A stretch of DNA of 64,000 bases from the NCBI GenBank assembly GCA_945861305.1, contig CAMATW010000002.1, forward strand, positions 20,527-84,526. Direction: 5' to 3'. This document shows positions 53,608 through 63,242 of this stretch, piece after piece; the stretch's first letter is position 1; the number at the start of each line of letters is the position of its first letter. The notes below the pieces were generated by a model that worked only from the letters and a program-made list of their open reading frames with translations, searched no databases and was not told the origin of the DNA. The stretch is from Bordetella parapertussis (GTDB lineage: Bacteria > Pseudomonadota > Gammaproteobacteria > Burkholderiales > Burkholderiaceae_C). Made by a program: the position numbers and the translations under genes.

Positions 53608-54375
53608 ATGGATCGCCTAGCCTTTAACGCTTCTGCTGCAATCACTGAAATGCGTTTGGCTCGTCAGGCCTTGGCCAATGAAATGGCCAATATGACGACC
53701 ACGGGCTTTAAGCGCTCTTATGAGGTCTCGCTCAAGGCGTTCAAAGCCGAAGGCGAGGGCTTTGACTCCAACTACCAACCCCAAGCCATGCACATGGACT
53801 TCATCAAGTTGGCCCCTGGCCCCTTGATGGCCACCGGCCGTGACTTGGACATTTTGATGAATGACCAGACGGTGTTGGGCGTGCAAGCGCCTAACGGCGA
53901 GCTAGGTTTCACCCGTCGTGGCGATCTTCAGGTCAATGTCAACGGTGTGCTGCAAACCGGCAATGGTCATCCGGTCTTGGGCGACAACCAGTCCCCGATT
54001 GCCATTCCCCTTGGCTTCAAAGCAACGATTACCAAAGACGGTGGTGTTTTTATCCACGACCCCAACCAGCCTGGTGTCCAGCAAGAGACCCAAATTGGTC
54101 AGCTTTTGCTGCGTGACGCCAGCAAAACCCCCTTGACTCGCCGCGAAGATGGCTTGTTTCGGGCGCACGATAAACCGTCAGGCGCGGATTTTGCTTCAGG
54201 TCCTGTGAAGACGTCAGTCACGACACAGGCAATCGAGGGCAGCAATGTCAGCCCCACCGAGGCCATGGTCAAACTGATCGAGCAGTCACGCATGTTTGAG
54301 CAGCAGGTCCGGATGGTCAAAGCCAGCCACGAAAACGACCAGTCCGGTTCATCCATGCTCAAACTGTCCACTTGA
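53608..54375 (+). CDS. flgF: Flagellar rod protein FlgF
   Basis: FlgF is a rod protein between FlgC and FlgG. The 255-residue protein shows MRLARQALANEMANMTTTGF (about 11-30) in place of the usual NNLANVNTTGF, so its N-terminal motif is less conserved than in FlgG. It has DLDILMNDQTVLGVQAP and the C-terminal GSNVSPTEAMVKLIEQSRMF. Its length is normal. It lies 22 bases after flgE. Confidence 0.9.
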   Translation: MDRLAFNASAAITEMRLARQALANEMANMTTTGFKRSYEVSLKAFKAEGEGFDSNYQPQAMHMDFIKLAPGPLMATGRDLDILMNDQTVLGVQAPNGELGFTRRGDLQVNVNGVLQTGNGHPVLGDNQSPIAIPLGFKATITKDGGVFIHDPNQPGVQQETQIGQLLLRDASKTPLTRREDGLFRAHDKPSGADFASGPVKTSVTTQAIEGSNVSPTEAMVKLIEQSRMFEQQVRMVKASHENDQSGSSMLKLST

Positions 54376-54422
54376 TGGCAAGCGCCATAGGCGCTGATTT
54401 TTTGAAGAACAGGGGTTAAGCG

Positions 54423-55208
54423 ATGGATGCAGCTTTATGGGTTTCCAAGACCGGCTTGGATGCGCAGCAAACGCGCATGAATGTCATTTCAAACAACTTA
54501 GCCAACGTTTCCACTACGGGTTTTAAGCGCGACCGCGCAGTGTTCGAAGACTTGCTTTACCAAAACATCCGCCAAGCGGGTGGCCAAAGCACGGCCAACA
54601 CCCAGTCACCTACCGGCTTGATGCTGGGTACGGGTACCAAGGTGGTGGCCACAGAAAAAATGCACCTTCAAGGTAATTTGGTTAATAGCCAAAACCCCTT
54701 GGATGTCGCCATCATGGGTGACGGCTTTTTCCAAATTCAGCAACAAGACGGCACCGTTGCCTATACCCGCGACGGCGCATTCAAACTGTCGGGAACCGGA
54801 CAACTGGTGACTTCCACCGGCTTTTTGCTCGAGCCCAATATCACCATTCCCAACAACGCCTCGTCTTTGACGATTGGCCGCGATGGCACCGTGTCTGTCG
54901 AATTGGTTGCCGGTCAGGGTGTTCAGGTGCTGGGTCAAATTCAGATCGCCAAGTTCATTAATCCAAGTGGTTTGAAGCCTTTGGGTAGTAACTTGATGGC
55001 TGCCACCGCTTCCAGCGGTCAGGTGCAGCTGCTGCAGCCTGGCGCCGTGGGTGCTGGGGTGTTGAACCAAGGTTCGTTGGAAGCGTCCAACGTGAACGTG
55101 GTGGAAGAGATGGTCAACATGATCGAGACCCAACGCGCTTACGAGATCAACTCCAAGTCCATCGAAGCGGTCGACGGCATGCTCAAGTATTTGAACCAGA
55201 ACCTGTAA
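54423..55208 (+). CDS. flgG: Flagellar distal rod protein FlgG
   Basis: FlgG builds the distal rod that passes through the P and L rings. The 261-residue protein shows MNVISNNLANVSTTGFKRDRA (about 20-39), LDVAIMGDGFFQIQQQDGTV and the C-terminal VVEEMVNMIETQRAYEINSK (about 225-245). Its size is normal for FlgG, unlike FlgE and FlgK in this operon. It lies about 47 bases after flgF. Confidence 0.96.
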   Translation: MDAALWVSKTGLDAQQTRMNVISNNLANVSTTGFKRDRAVFEDLLYQNIRQAGGQSTANTQSPTGLMLGTGTKVVATEKMHLQGNLVNSQNPLDVAIMGDGFFQIQQQDGTVAYTRDGAFKLSGTGQLVTSTGFLLEPNITIPNNASSLTIGRDGTVSVELVAGQGVQVLGQIQIAKFINPSGLKPLGSNLMAATASSGQVQLLQPGAVGAGVLNQGSLEASNVNVVEEMVNMIETQRAYEINSKSIEAVDGMLKYLNQNL

Positions 55209-55228
55209 TCCATTAAGGCTCTTTCACC

Positions 55229-55912
55229 ATGAAAACACTTCTTTCTTCTCTGGTTGTTTTGGCTTTGCTGCAAGGCTGTGCCGCGCAACAACCCGTGTTG
55301 TCAAGCTTGTCGCCCTCACCCGACTTTGCGCCGGTCTATCCCTTGGCGAAAGACCAAACCGCCCCTGCGACTGGTGGCATTTACGGCAACCGCCAAAGCG
55401 ATGCTTGGTTTGGCCGAGGCCGAAATTACCAAATCGGTGACCTCATTACGGTGCTGTTGAATGAATCGACACAAGCTGACCGCAGCCAAAAAACGGATGT
55501 TAGCCGTGACGCCAGCAACACGGCTTTACCCTCAGGCGCAAATAAATTGCTAGGCAATGTCCATCCCTTTTTTGACGGTCTGAGTTTGAATGCCGCTAAA
55601 ACGGGCAGTACTGGCAAGGGCTCAGCGGCCCAAGCTGCCAGCTTGACCGGTTCTGTCACTGTCACTGTCACCGAAATTTTGGCCAATGGCAATTTGGTGG
55701 TGCGTGGCGAGAAAAAATTGGGTCTGTCCGAAGGCACTGAAGTCATTCAAGTTGCCGGCGTGATTCGCCCCCAAGACATAGGCCCCAACGGCACGGTTCA
55801 GTCCTTGCGATTGGCCAATGCCCAAATTTCTTACCGCGGTAGCGGCGACTTGGCAGCTGCCAGCAAACCCGGCTGGGGCACCAGTGCCTTGTTGAAATTT
55901 TGGCCCTTCTAA
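55229..55912 (+). CDS. flgH: Flagellar L-ring lipoprotein FlgH
   Basis: FlgH forms the outer-membrane L ring. The 227-residue protein has a lipoprotein signal (LALLQGCAAQ; Cys about residue 17). The FlgH core contains GIYGNRQSDAWFGRGRNYQI (about 51-70), DLITVLLNESTQA, GSVTVTVTEILANGNLVVRG and SYRGSGDLAAAS. It is normal in length and lies between flgG and flgI as usual. Confidence 0.95.
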   Translation: MKTLLSSLVVLALLQGCAAQQPVLSSLSPSPDFAPVYPLAKDQTAPATGGIYGNRQSDAWFGRGRNYQIGDLITVLLNESTQADRSQKTDVSRDASNTALPSGANKLLGNVHPFFDGLSLNAAKTGSTGKGSAAQAASLTGSVTVTVTEILANGNLVVRGEKKLGLSEGTEVIQVAGVIRPQDIGPNGTVQSLRLANAQISYRGSGDLAAASKPGWGTSALLKFWPF

Positions 55913-55929
55913 TCCACGCTTAAATCGCC

Positions 55930-57063
55930 ATGAAAACCTCATTCATCAAAACCTGTTTGCTGAGCTTGGCTTGTAGCTTGGCCATGCCCGTGTGGGCTGA
56001 CCGTGTCAAAGACTTGGTCACCGTCGCGGCACAGCGCCCCAACCAGTTGATCGGCTTTGGCTTGGTCGTGGGTTTGCAAGGCAGCGGTGACGATGCCTCA
56101 GTACCCTTCACCACGCAAAGCATGAAAGCCATGTTGGCACAAATGGGTGTGCGCATTGACGGCCCTATGTCTGACTTTGAACAAGCGGCATCCGCCAGTC
56201 GAATCGACATCAAAAATGCTGCAGCTGTGATGGTGACAGCCGACTTACCCGGCTTTGCCAAGCCAGGCCAGCGCATTGACGTGAACGTATCTGCGATAGG
56301 CAAGGCCACCAATTTACGTGGCGGCAACTTGATCATGACCGCCATGCGCGGTGTGGACGGCGAAATTTACGCCTTGGCCCAAGGTGCATTGACGGCCACG
56401 GGCATTGATGCTTCGGCAGCTGGCTCTAAGGTAGCGATTGGCGTGCCCACAGCAGCACGTATTCCTGGTGGTGCAATTGTCGAGCGTGCAGTTGAAAACC
56501 CGTTTGAGAAGGCTGAATTCTTGGTGATGAACCTGCGCGACAACGACTTTTCCACCAGCAGCAGTATTGTTGCCGCTATCAATAAAAAATTTGGCGATGG
56601 TGTGGCACAAGCTATTGATGGCACATCGATATCGGTACGACCCCCACAAGACTTGAACCAAAGAGTGTCATTCATGGGACTCTTGGAAAACATCGAGGTC
56701 ACACCTTCAGAGCCCAATGCCCGTGTGGTCATCAACTCACGCACAGGCACTGTGGTCATCAACCGTGCAGTGCGTGTCACTGCGGCGGCTGTTTCCCATG
56801 GCACGATTTCGGTGGCCATCACGGCGACCAACGAGGTGTCTCAGCCTGCCCCGCTGTCGCAAGGCCAAACACGGGATGTGCAAAACGCCGACATCGCTGT
56901 CAACGAACCCAAAAACCCCATGTTCCTGTTCAAACCTGGTGTGGACTTGCGTGAAATTGTGGACGCGGTCAACCAAGTCGGGGCCAGCCCTTCGTCTTTG
57001 ATCGCCATTCTTGAGGCCTTGCGCAGCTCAGGTAGCTTGCGCGCCGAGTTGATCATCATCTAA
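55930..57063 (+). CDS. flgI: Flagellar P-ring protein FlgI
   Basis: FlgI forms the P ring in the peptidoglycan layer. The 377-residue protein has a signal peptide (about 1-20, ending PVWA), then RVKDLVTVAAQRPNQLIGFG (start of the mature domain), LVVGLQGSGDDASVPFTTQS and the C-terminal VDLREIVDAVNQVGASPSSL (about 340-360). Assembly is helped by FlgA encoded at 45533. Its length is normal. Confidence 0.96.
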   Translation: MKTSFIKTCLLSLACSLAMPVWADRVKDLVTVAAQRPNQLIGFGLVVGLQGSGDDASVPFTTQSMKAMLAQMGVRIDGPMSDFEQAASASRIDIKNAAAVMVTADLPGFAKPGQRIDVNVSAIGKATNLRGGNLIMTAMRGVDGEIYALAQGALTATGIDASAAGSKVAIGVPTAARIPGGAIVERAVENPFEKAEFLVMNLRDNDFSTSSSIVAAINKKFGDGVAQAIDGTSISVRPPQDLNQRVSFMGLLENIEVTPSEPNARVVINSRTGTVVINRAVRVTAAAVSHGTISVAITATNEVSQPAPLSQGQTRDVQNADIAVNEPKNPMFLFKPGVDLREIVDAVNQVGASPSSLIAILEALRSSGSLRAELIII

Positions 57064-57080
57064 GCCCCTAGAAGACAGCC

Positions 57081-57590
57081 ATGAGCGAATTCACCAACAT
57101 CACCAGCGCCAAGTCGTACAACGACTTCTCGGCTCTGGGCGAACTGCGCGGCAAAGCGCAGCGCAATGAAGCGGGTGCGATGCGTGAGTCGGCTGAACAA
57201 TTTGAGGCCTTGTTCATCCAAATGATGCTCAAGTCCATGCGCGAAGCTTCCAGCGCCATGAAAAGCGACTTGTTGCACAACAATGCCCAAGAAACCTTTG
57301 AGGGCATGTACGACAAAGAAATTTCCATGCAAATGGCCAAGCGCAATGCACTTGGCTTTGCCGATGTGGTGGTGAAAAACCTGAGCCAGCAAAAATCTGT
57401 GCCCAGCACCACCGAGTTGCTGCAGTTGCGTCAAACCAGCACCATTCAAAACGGCATGCCCTTGAACGCACCCGTGTTGCCCATGTCCTTGGCCAACAAA
57501 GCGCAAGCCGCTATGGCTTTGCAGAAAAACACCTTGAAAGCTTTGCCGCTGGCGCCTGCCATACCCATGAAAATGGGGAATGAGCCATGA
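57081..57590 (+). CDS. flgJ: Rod-binding FlgJ, N-terminal domain only
   Basis: FlgJ caps the growing rod. This 169-residue version contains the rod-binding domain (about 20-105: MRESAEQFEALFIQMMLKSM, FEGMYDKEISMQMAKRNALG) and a variable tail. The muramidase domain of enteric FlgJ (313 residues) is absent, so a separate enzyme is needed to open the peptidoglycan. The lysozyme-like protein at 46351 is a candidate. Its stop overlaps the flgK start by 4 bases. Confidence 0.92.
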   Translation: MSEFTNITSAKSYNDFSALGELRGKAQRNEAGAMRESAEQFEALFIQMMLKSMREASSAMKSDLLHNNAQETFEGMYDKEISMQMAKRNALGFADVVVKNLSQQKSVPSTTELLQLRQTSTIQNGMPLNAPVLPMSLANKAQAAMALQKNTLKALPLAPAIPMKMGNEP

Positions 57591-60397
57591 GTGACTTACT
57601 CGGCATCAGCAGCACGGCGGTTGCCGCCTATCAGCGTGCTTTGGGCACCGTCAGTAACAACATTGCTAACGTTAGTACCGAGGGCTATTCACGCCAGACC
57701 TCAACGTTGGCACAAAGTGCACCCTCCAAACAAGCCAATATGTTCTTGGGCACCGGCGTGTTGTTCACCTCGGTCAAGCGGGCGTTCGACACGTTTGCCG
57801 AATCCAATCTGCGCAACAGCAACACCGATTTATCTACCCAAACCCCGATGGTGGAATACACCCAAAGGGTGATGGACATCATGGGCGACGATAGCGTGGG
57901 CTTGAGTTCTGCGCTGGACACGTTTTTTGAATCGGCCCGCAGCTTGTCGGTCGACCCGGCTTCAGGCGTGATGCGCACCAGTTTTTTACGCTCTACCGAG
58001 GGAGTGGGCTCACGTTTTGCCGAGTTGTCGGGTCAGTTGAATTTGGTTGCTGACGAAACCCGCCAAGCCTTGGAGAGTGCATCGGGCCAACTCAACACCT
58101 TGACCGAGCAGTTGTCTTTGGTGAACCAGCAATTGACCAAGGGTACTTCCGAAGACAGCCAACCCCCAGAGCTGCTTGACAGGCGGGACTTGCTGCTGCG
58201 TCAGATGTCTGAATACTCACGCATCAAAACCAGTTTCACATCCAACGGTATGGTGTCGGTCAGTTTGGGCACCACCATGAAGCAAAGCTTGGTGGTCGAC
58301 GGCATCAAGTCGCGGCCCGTGGGCATGGACCCCAACTCCAAGAGCAAGTTGGACATGGTGATCGACCCTTATGGCAAGACCGAGCCTTTGTCGGGGGCCA
58401 GCGGTGGCACCTTTGGCGGACTCAATACCTTTATTTCGCAGGTGCTTGAGCCGGCTCAAAAAAACCTCGACTTCTTAGCCCAAAGTTTTGTCGACGAGGT
58501 CAACAAGGTGCAGAAAAACGGTATCGATGGTTATGGCAATATGGGCCAGCCTTTGATGAATATCGATGTCACCGCGGTCAGCAAAGCCCAAGGCATTGGC
58601 ATTGTGTTGAGCGACCCCATGCGGGTGGCGACAGGTGCCTTGTTTCGGGTGACCTCAAACAACGAAAACGCCAGTGATGTCAAGGCCAAGGTGGCGTACA
58701 CGCCGCCCCCCGCATCCGTGGGTGTGAGCAACACCAAGCTGATCAATAACCCTTTCACCTCCACACCTGTACCGATTGAGGTCGGTGGTGGCCGACTGTA
58801 TGCGCCCGTCACGACGCTGGCGGCGGGCATGGAAAACCCCGTCATTTACTTGGACAACGCCAAGCCTGGTCAACAACTTCAGTTGCTGACCCGGGACGGT
58901 CGTCAGCTCATTGGCAGTCAAATGAGCATTGACGAGAAGTATCAAGTGCTCACCAAAGAAAACGGGTTCAGTGAGCCTGTCACCTTCAGTGATGCCTATG
59001 TGAACAAGTCTGGCCCTAATGGTTACCTCAACACCAATGTGTTTTATGGTGCCAAAGGCAGCGTGGTCTATGCCCAGCAGTTTGATCGACTGGGCCAGCC
59101 TGCAGCACCTACGCCCACACCCGCCAAACTAGAAACCGCGCATATCCAGCAATTGCAAGCGGGTGCCACCGGTTTGACCTTGATCGCCAATGGTGCCATC
59201 AAGCTCAATAACAACCCATTAGGCCCCTTGGTGCTCGAGGCTCGCGAAACCTTGACACCGCAAAAAGTGGCTGCTTGGCTGCAAAAGGGCTTGGTCGATA
59301 ACAAAATTTCCGATATGCGTGTGGAGGTCTACAACCAGATTCGCTTCAATGCAGCAGCGCTGGACTACCGCAAACCCCTGTCTATCAATGGCATCAATAT
59401 AGGTACTGTTAATCAAAACGCCAAAGTCGCCAATGAGTACCTAGACATGCCTAGCATGGTCAAGGCCATTCAATCCGCCCAAGACACTACCGGTGTCACA
59501 GCGCGTATTGCCGACAACGGCGATTTGATTTTGGAAAATGCTCTGGGACGTGAGGGCGAAACCATCACCTTGGGTCCCAAAGACGTCAATGGTCAATCGT
59601 CCAATGCCTTTAACCTCAATTTAAGCGGTTCCAATGGCGTCATACAAGGCCAAGTGCGTCTGACGCGCACCTTGGGAGACCCCGCCAAGTCAGATATCCG
59701 CTTGTCCTTTGGCACAACGCCCAACGTAGGTTCACCTTTCGACTTGAGTATTGTGGGTTTGCGCACTGCGGCCTACATCGAAGGCAAGGTGCCCGACGAC
59801 TTGCAAGTGTTTGTGACAGGCGAGGGTAAAGCCAGCATAGCAGCCAGTTTTACAGGACAACCCACCGATCCGCAGCAAAAACTGCGCGCTCAAAATTTGG
59901 TGGTGATATTTGACGCTGCCGACCACTACACCATCAAAGACGGCGCTACAGGCACGGTGTTGGCAGAAAGAAAGTACGACATCACGGTATTGAACCCCGT
60001 GGTCAATTACCAAGGCTTGGCCATTAAATTTACCCGCGCCCCCGATGTGGGCGATGTGTTTGCGGTAGACGGCAACCGCGACGGCTTGGGTAACAACGAA
60101 AACATGCTGGTCATGGCTGATTTGGCTAGAAAAGGCGTGATTGGTAACAAAAGCTTTTCTGATTCTTATATCGATCAAGTCAATACCGTGGGCAATGCCG
60201 CTCAGCAGGCCAAGATCACCCAACAAGCCTTGACGGTGGTGAATGCCCAGGCCAAGCAGTCGCGTGACAAAGTCTCTGGCGTCAACCTAGACGACGAAGC
60301 CGCCGACCTGATTCGCTTTCAGCAGGCTTACCAAGCGGCTGCCAAGTCATTGCAAATATCGGGTCAGTTGTTTGACTCGATTGTTCAGATTCGCTGA
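57587..60397 (+). CDS. flgK: Hook-filament junction protein FlgK (HAP1), enlarged
   Basis: FlgK joins the hook to the filament. The 936-residue protein keeps the N-terminal SNNIANVSTEGYSRQTSTLA (about 22-41) and the C-terminal DKVSGVNLDDEAADLIRFQQ (about 890-910) with AYQAAAKSLQISGQLFDSIV. Enteric FlgK has about 550 residues, so the middle carries an insert of roughly 350-400. The flagellar chaperone FlgN is encoded at 44647. It is in one unit with flgL after 14 bases. Confidence 0.94.
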   Translation: MSDLLGISSTAVAAYQRALGTVSNNIANVSTEGYSRQTSTLAQSAPSKQANMFLGTGVLFTSVKRAFDTFAESNLRNSNTDLSTQTPMVEYTQRVMDIMGDDSVGLSSALDTFFESARSLSVDPASGVMRTSFLRSTEGVGSRFAELSGQLNLVADETRQALESASGQLNTLTEQLSLVNQQLTKGTSEDSQPPELLDRRDLLLRQMSEYSRIKTSFTSNGMVSVSLGTTMKQSLVVDGIKSRPVGMDPNSKSKLDMVIDPYGKTEPLSGASGGTFGGLNTFISQVLEPAQKNLDFLAQSFVDEVNKVQKNGIDGYGNMGQPLMNIDVTAVSKAQGIGIVLSDPMRVATGALFRVTSNNENASDVKAKVAYTPPPASVGVSNTKLINNPFTSTPVPIEVGGGRLYAPVTTLAAGMENPVIYLDNAKPGQQLQLLTRDGRQLIGSQMSIDEKYQVLTKENGFSEPVTFSDAYVNKSGPNGYLNTNVFYGAKGSVVYAQQFDRLGQPAAPTPTPAKLETAHIQQLQAGATGLTLIANGAIKLNNNPLGPLVLEARETLTPQKVAAWLQKGLVDNKISDMRVEVYNQIRFNAAALDYRKPLSINGINIGTVNQNAKVANEYLDMPSMVKAIQSAQDTTGVTARIADNGDLILENALGREGETITLGPKDVNGQSSNAFNLNLSGSNGVIQGQVRLTRTLGDPAKSDIRLSFGTTPNVGSPFDLSIVGLRTAAYIEGKVPDDLQVFVTGEGKASIAASFTGQPTDPQQKLRAQNLVVIFDAADHYTIKDGATGTVLAERKYDITVLNPVVNYQGLAIKFTRAPDVGDVFAVDGNRDGLGNNENMLVMADLARKGVIGNKSFSDSYIDQVNTVGNAAQQAKITQQALTVVNAQAKQSRDKVSGVNLDDEAADLIRFQQAYQAAAKSLQISGQLFDSIVQIR

Positions 60398-60411
60398 AGG
60401 AGATTCAAGCC

Positions 60412-61341
60412 ATGGTGATGAAAGTCTCGACCAGTATGTTTTTTGATAATGCCAGCAAGCAGCTGGGCAATATCCAAAGCAGCTTGGCTAAAACGCAAAC
60501 GCAACTGTCGACGGGAAAACAAATCAACAGGCCCAGTGACGCACCCGATAAATCTTCGTTGATCACGCGTTTGCAGTCTGAAATGGCGCGTCAAGCCAGC
60601 TACCAAGGCAACTTGAATGCGGTCAACGTCCGATTGCAAGCCGAGGAAACAGCGCTCAGAAACACCAGCGAAGTGATGTACCGCTTAAAAGAATTGGGCA
60701 TTCAAGCGGCCAACGACACCTTGAGTGACGCGGACCGTAAAACTATCGCCTTGGAGATGACGCAACTGAAAGATCAAATCTTGAGCATGGCCAACTCCCA
60801 AGACTCCAATGGCAATTATTTGTTTGCCGGCTCTCGCGTTGCCCAAGAGCCCTTTGGGGCAGACGCCAAGGGAAGGGTGGTCTACCAAGGTGACCAAAGC
60901 CGCATGTTGGTGCCGGTGGGAGACAACCGCCGCATGAACCTCAACATCCCAGGGATTGACGCGTTTGTGAATTTGGTGCGTGTGGATGACAAGGGCAACA
61001 GGGTAGGCGTGGGTTTCTTCCAAGCTTTGTCCGACATGGTGGACGCGGTGAAGAACACCGACAGACCGAATATTCAACGCGGCATCAAAGAGCTTGACCG
61101 TATGCAGCAAGGCATCAGTGACGCCAATGCGCAGTTGGGCACCGATATGAACGTGGTGGACTCGCAAGGCGGCGTGCTCGACGAGATTACCTTGCGCCTG
61201 AAAACCACTTTGTCGGATGTACAAGACTTGGATTACACCGAGGCCATCACCAAGATGAACAAAGACCAGTTGGCCTTGGAGTCGGCACAAAGCACTTTTG
61301 CAAAGATTTCAAAACTATCACTTTTCAATTACATCAATTGA
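60412..61341 (+). CDS. flgL: Hook-filament junction protein FlgL (HAP3)
   Basis: FlgL is the second junction protein. The 309-residue protein begins MVMKVSTSMFFDNASKQL and has the flagellin-like N-terminal helix LAKTQTQLSTGKQINRPSDA (about 25-44) and NYLFAGSRVAQEPFG, with the C-terminal LALESAQSTFAKISKLSLFN. The length is normal. AAGGAG lies 9 bases before the ATG at 60412. It is last in the flg operon, followed by the sigma-28 promoter of fliD. Confidence 0.94.
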   Translation: MVMKVSTSMFFDNASKQLGNIQSSLAKTQTQLSTGKQINRPSDAPDKSSLITRLQSEMARQASYQGNLNAVNVRLQAEETALRNTSEVMYRLKELGIQAANDTLSDADRKTIALEMTQLKDQILSMANSQDSNGNYLFAGSRVAQEPFGADAKGRVVYQGDQSRMLVPVGDNRRMNLNIPGIDAFVNLVRVDDKGNRVGVGFFQALSDMVDAVKNTDRPNIQRGIKELDRMQQGISDANAQLGTDMNVVDSQGGVLDEITLRLKTTLSDVQDLDYTEAITKMNKDQLALESAQSTFAKISKLSLFNYIN

Positions 61342-61345
61342 GCGC

Positions 61346-61372
61346 TCAAGTTTGTCCAACATGTGTCGATAA
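61346..61372 (+). promoter_or_regulatory. Sigma-28 promoter of fliD
   Basis: TCAAGTTT, 11 bases, GTCGATAA, starting 4 bases after the flgL stop and ending 26 bases before the fliD ATG. Confidence 0.8.
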
Positions 61373-61398
61373 GACTGATTCACCTTAAAAGTTGACCC

Positions 61399-63099
61399 AT
61401 GGCCACATCTGTTTCATCCAGCACATCGAACGGTTCTGCCGTACCAGCGGCGCTTGTCACTGCGGCCAGCGTTGCTGCCAATAACCGCACCAACGCGCAA
61501 AAACTCATCACGGCCTTGGGCACGGGATCCGGTGTGGACGTAGCCTCTTTGGCGCAAAACTTGACGGACGCCGAGCGCGTACCCAAAGCCAATGCCATCA
61601 ATGCCAAGATCAACAAAAACGAGTCGCGTATTTCGGGCTATGCCGCCATTGCTTATGTGGCAGCGGGCGTGCAAACCGCGCTAAATGCTTTGAAGGATGA
61701 GCGTAATTTTGATGGCGCCGTAGCCAGTGTAGGCAACACAGCAACCGTCACCGCGACCGCTGGATCCACTGCCACAGAAGGCTCACACGCCTTGACCGTC
61801 ACACAACTTGCCAAGCCACAGCGAGCGGTGTTTGGTTCAAGTTCATCCGCGGGTTTTTCTGATGCCACCACTGCCATCACTGGTTTGACCGCAAGTAGTT
61901 TGAGTCTTGCCCACCCTATCACCTTCCAGCCCTTGGCCAGTGGTGAATCGGTGGTTATCAATGGCTTGCAGTTCACTGCCAGCAGTAGCGTAACTGCAGC
62001 TCAAGTGGCTGCAGCGTTTGTCAACTTGTCAGCCAGTGCAACCACAGGTGCAGGTACCGCTTATGGCTCTTATACGGGCACCTTCCTCGCGGGTTACAGC
62101 ACAGGTGCTGCCTCGAGTGGCAGCGTAGCGGCTACACAGACCATAGCGGCTACCAACCCCACCGATATCGTTAAAGAAATCAACGGCAACGCGCCTCTGA
62201 GCGGAGTCAAAGCCCAATTGGTTTACTCCGGCAGCGACTACAAAATCGTACTGTCAGGCAAGACCGGGGCTGCCAACACCTTTTCTTTAACAGACAGCAC
62301 TGCAAAGGTGGTCGGTTTTGACACCGCCAATACTTCTCAGGCCGCAACCGACGCTACTTTTAATATTAATGGCGTTAGTTTCACCCGCTCCAGCAACCAA
62401 GTGGGTGACGCTTTGACGGGCGTAACCTTGAACTTAAAAGCCGTTGCTACCACCTCGATTGATTTGACCCGTGACAATTCCGGCTTGATGTCCAAAGTCA
62501 AAGATGTAGTGACCGCCTACAACGAAGCCATGTCCATGCTCAATGTACTGTCAGATCCCAAATCGACAGTAGAAACTTACGGCGGAGCCCTGGTTGGTGA
62601 CTCTATGGTGCGAACGGTTCGCGAACAATTGCGCAACCTGATGTTTACCGATTCCAGCGCGTCCGCCTCATCCAGCAAGATCAAAAACGTGCGTGATTTG
62701 GGCATCAGTATCGATATGGTGGGCACCATGACGCTCGACAATGCCAAGCTGACCGATGCGCTTACCAACCGTTTTGACCAAGTCGTCACCGCCATGACCG
62801 GCAACATGAACGACCTGGGCGAATACAGCACTGCAAATGCAGGCATAGCAGGAGACGCCTCAAGGGCCTTAACCAAATTGCTCAAGGCATCGGGACCTGT
62901 CAAAACCGTCAGCACCAACACTACAACCCAAAACAAAAAATACCAAGAAGACCTTACCAACCTTCAAACCCGCATGGATGCTTTATTGGCCCGGTACCAA
63001 AAACAATTCGCCAACATGGACAGCATGGTGGGTAGGAATAATTCACTCAAAACCAGCTTAAAAAGCACTTTCGACGGAATGAGCAAGTCCAATAATTAA
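61399..63099 (+). CDS. fliD: Flagellar filament cap protein FliD (HAP2)
   Basis: FliD caps the filament and folds flagellin. The 566-residue protein has an Ala/Ser-rich N-terminal tail, then SGVDVASLAQNLTDAERVPK (about 37-56), HALTVTQLAKPQRAVF and a Ser/Thr/Ala-rich central domain. The C-terminal coiled coil is LTNLQTRMDALLARYQKQFA (about 515-535) with NMDSMVGRNNSLKTSLKSTF. The length is in the normal range, somewhat longer than enteric FliD (468). It has its own sigma-28 promoter, and a terminator-like hairpin follows. Confidence 0.93.
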   Translation: MATSVSSSTSNGSAVPAALVTAASVAANNRTNAQKLITALGTGSGVDVASLAQNLTDAERVPKANAINAKINKNESRISGYAAIAYVAAGVQTALNALKDERNFDGAVASVGNTATVTATAGSTATEGSHALTVTQLAKPQRAVFGSSSSAGFSDATTAITGLTASSLSLAHPITFQPLASGESVVINGLQFTASSSVTAAQVAAAFVNLSASATTGAGTAYGSYTGTFLAGYSTGAASSGSVAATQTIAATNPTDIVKEINGNAPLSGVKAQLVYSGSDYKIVLSGKTGAANTFSLTDSTAKVVGFDTANTSQAATDATFNINGVSFTRSSNQVGDALTGVTLNLKAVATTSIDLTRDNSGLMSKVKDVVTAYNEAMSMLNVLSDPKSTVETYGGALVGDSMVRTVREQLRNLMFTDSSASASSSKIKNVRDLGISIDMVGTMTLDNAKLTDALTNRFDQVVTAMTGNMNDLGEYSTANAGIAGDASRALTKLLKASGPVKTVSTNTTTQNKKYQEDLTNLQTRMDALLARYQKQFANMDSMVGRNNSLKTSLKSTFDGMSKSNN

Positions 63100-63133
63100 T
63101 TAATTGGCTTTACTGATTAGATTTTTTTAAAAA

Positions 63134-63151
63134 GAGTGCTCTTCAGCACTC
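63134..63151 (+). terminator. Hairpin after fliD, overlapping the flaG -35 element
   Basis: GAGTGCT (63134-63140), loop CTTC, AGCACTC (63145-63151), preceded by an A-run and followed by AAGTTTGTGTTT. The 3' arm shares two bases with the flaG sigma-28 -35 element. Confidence 0.65.
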
Positions 63152-63176
63152 AAGTTTGTGTTTCTCGTGCCGATTA
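63150..63176 (+). promoter_or_regulatory. Sigma-28 promoter of flaG
   Basis: TCAAGTTT, 11 bases, GCCGATTA. It is the best match to the local consensus, about 66 bases before the flaG ATG. Confidence 0.82.
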
Positions 63177-63242
63177 GTTGGACAAGAAGGGTAATTTTCT
63201 AGCCCTTGGTAGTTCATCTGATATGCCCCAACGGAGAAACCC

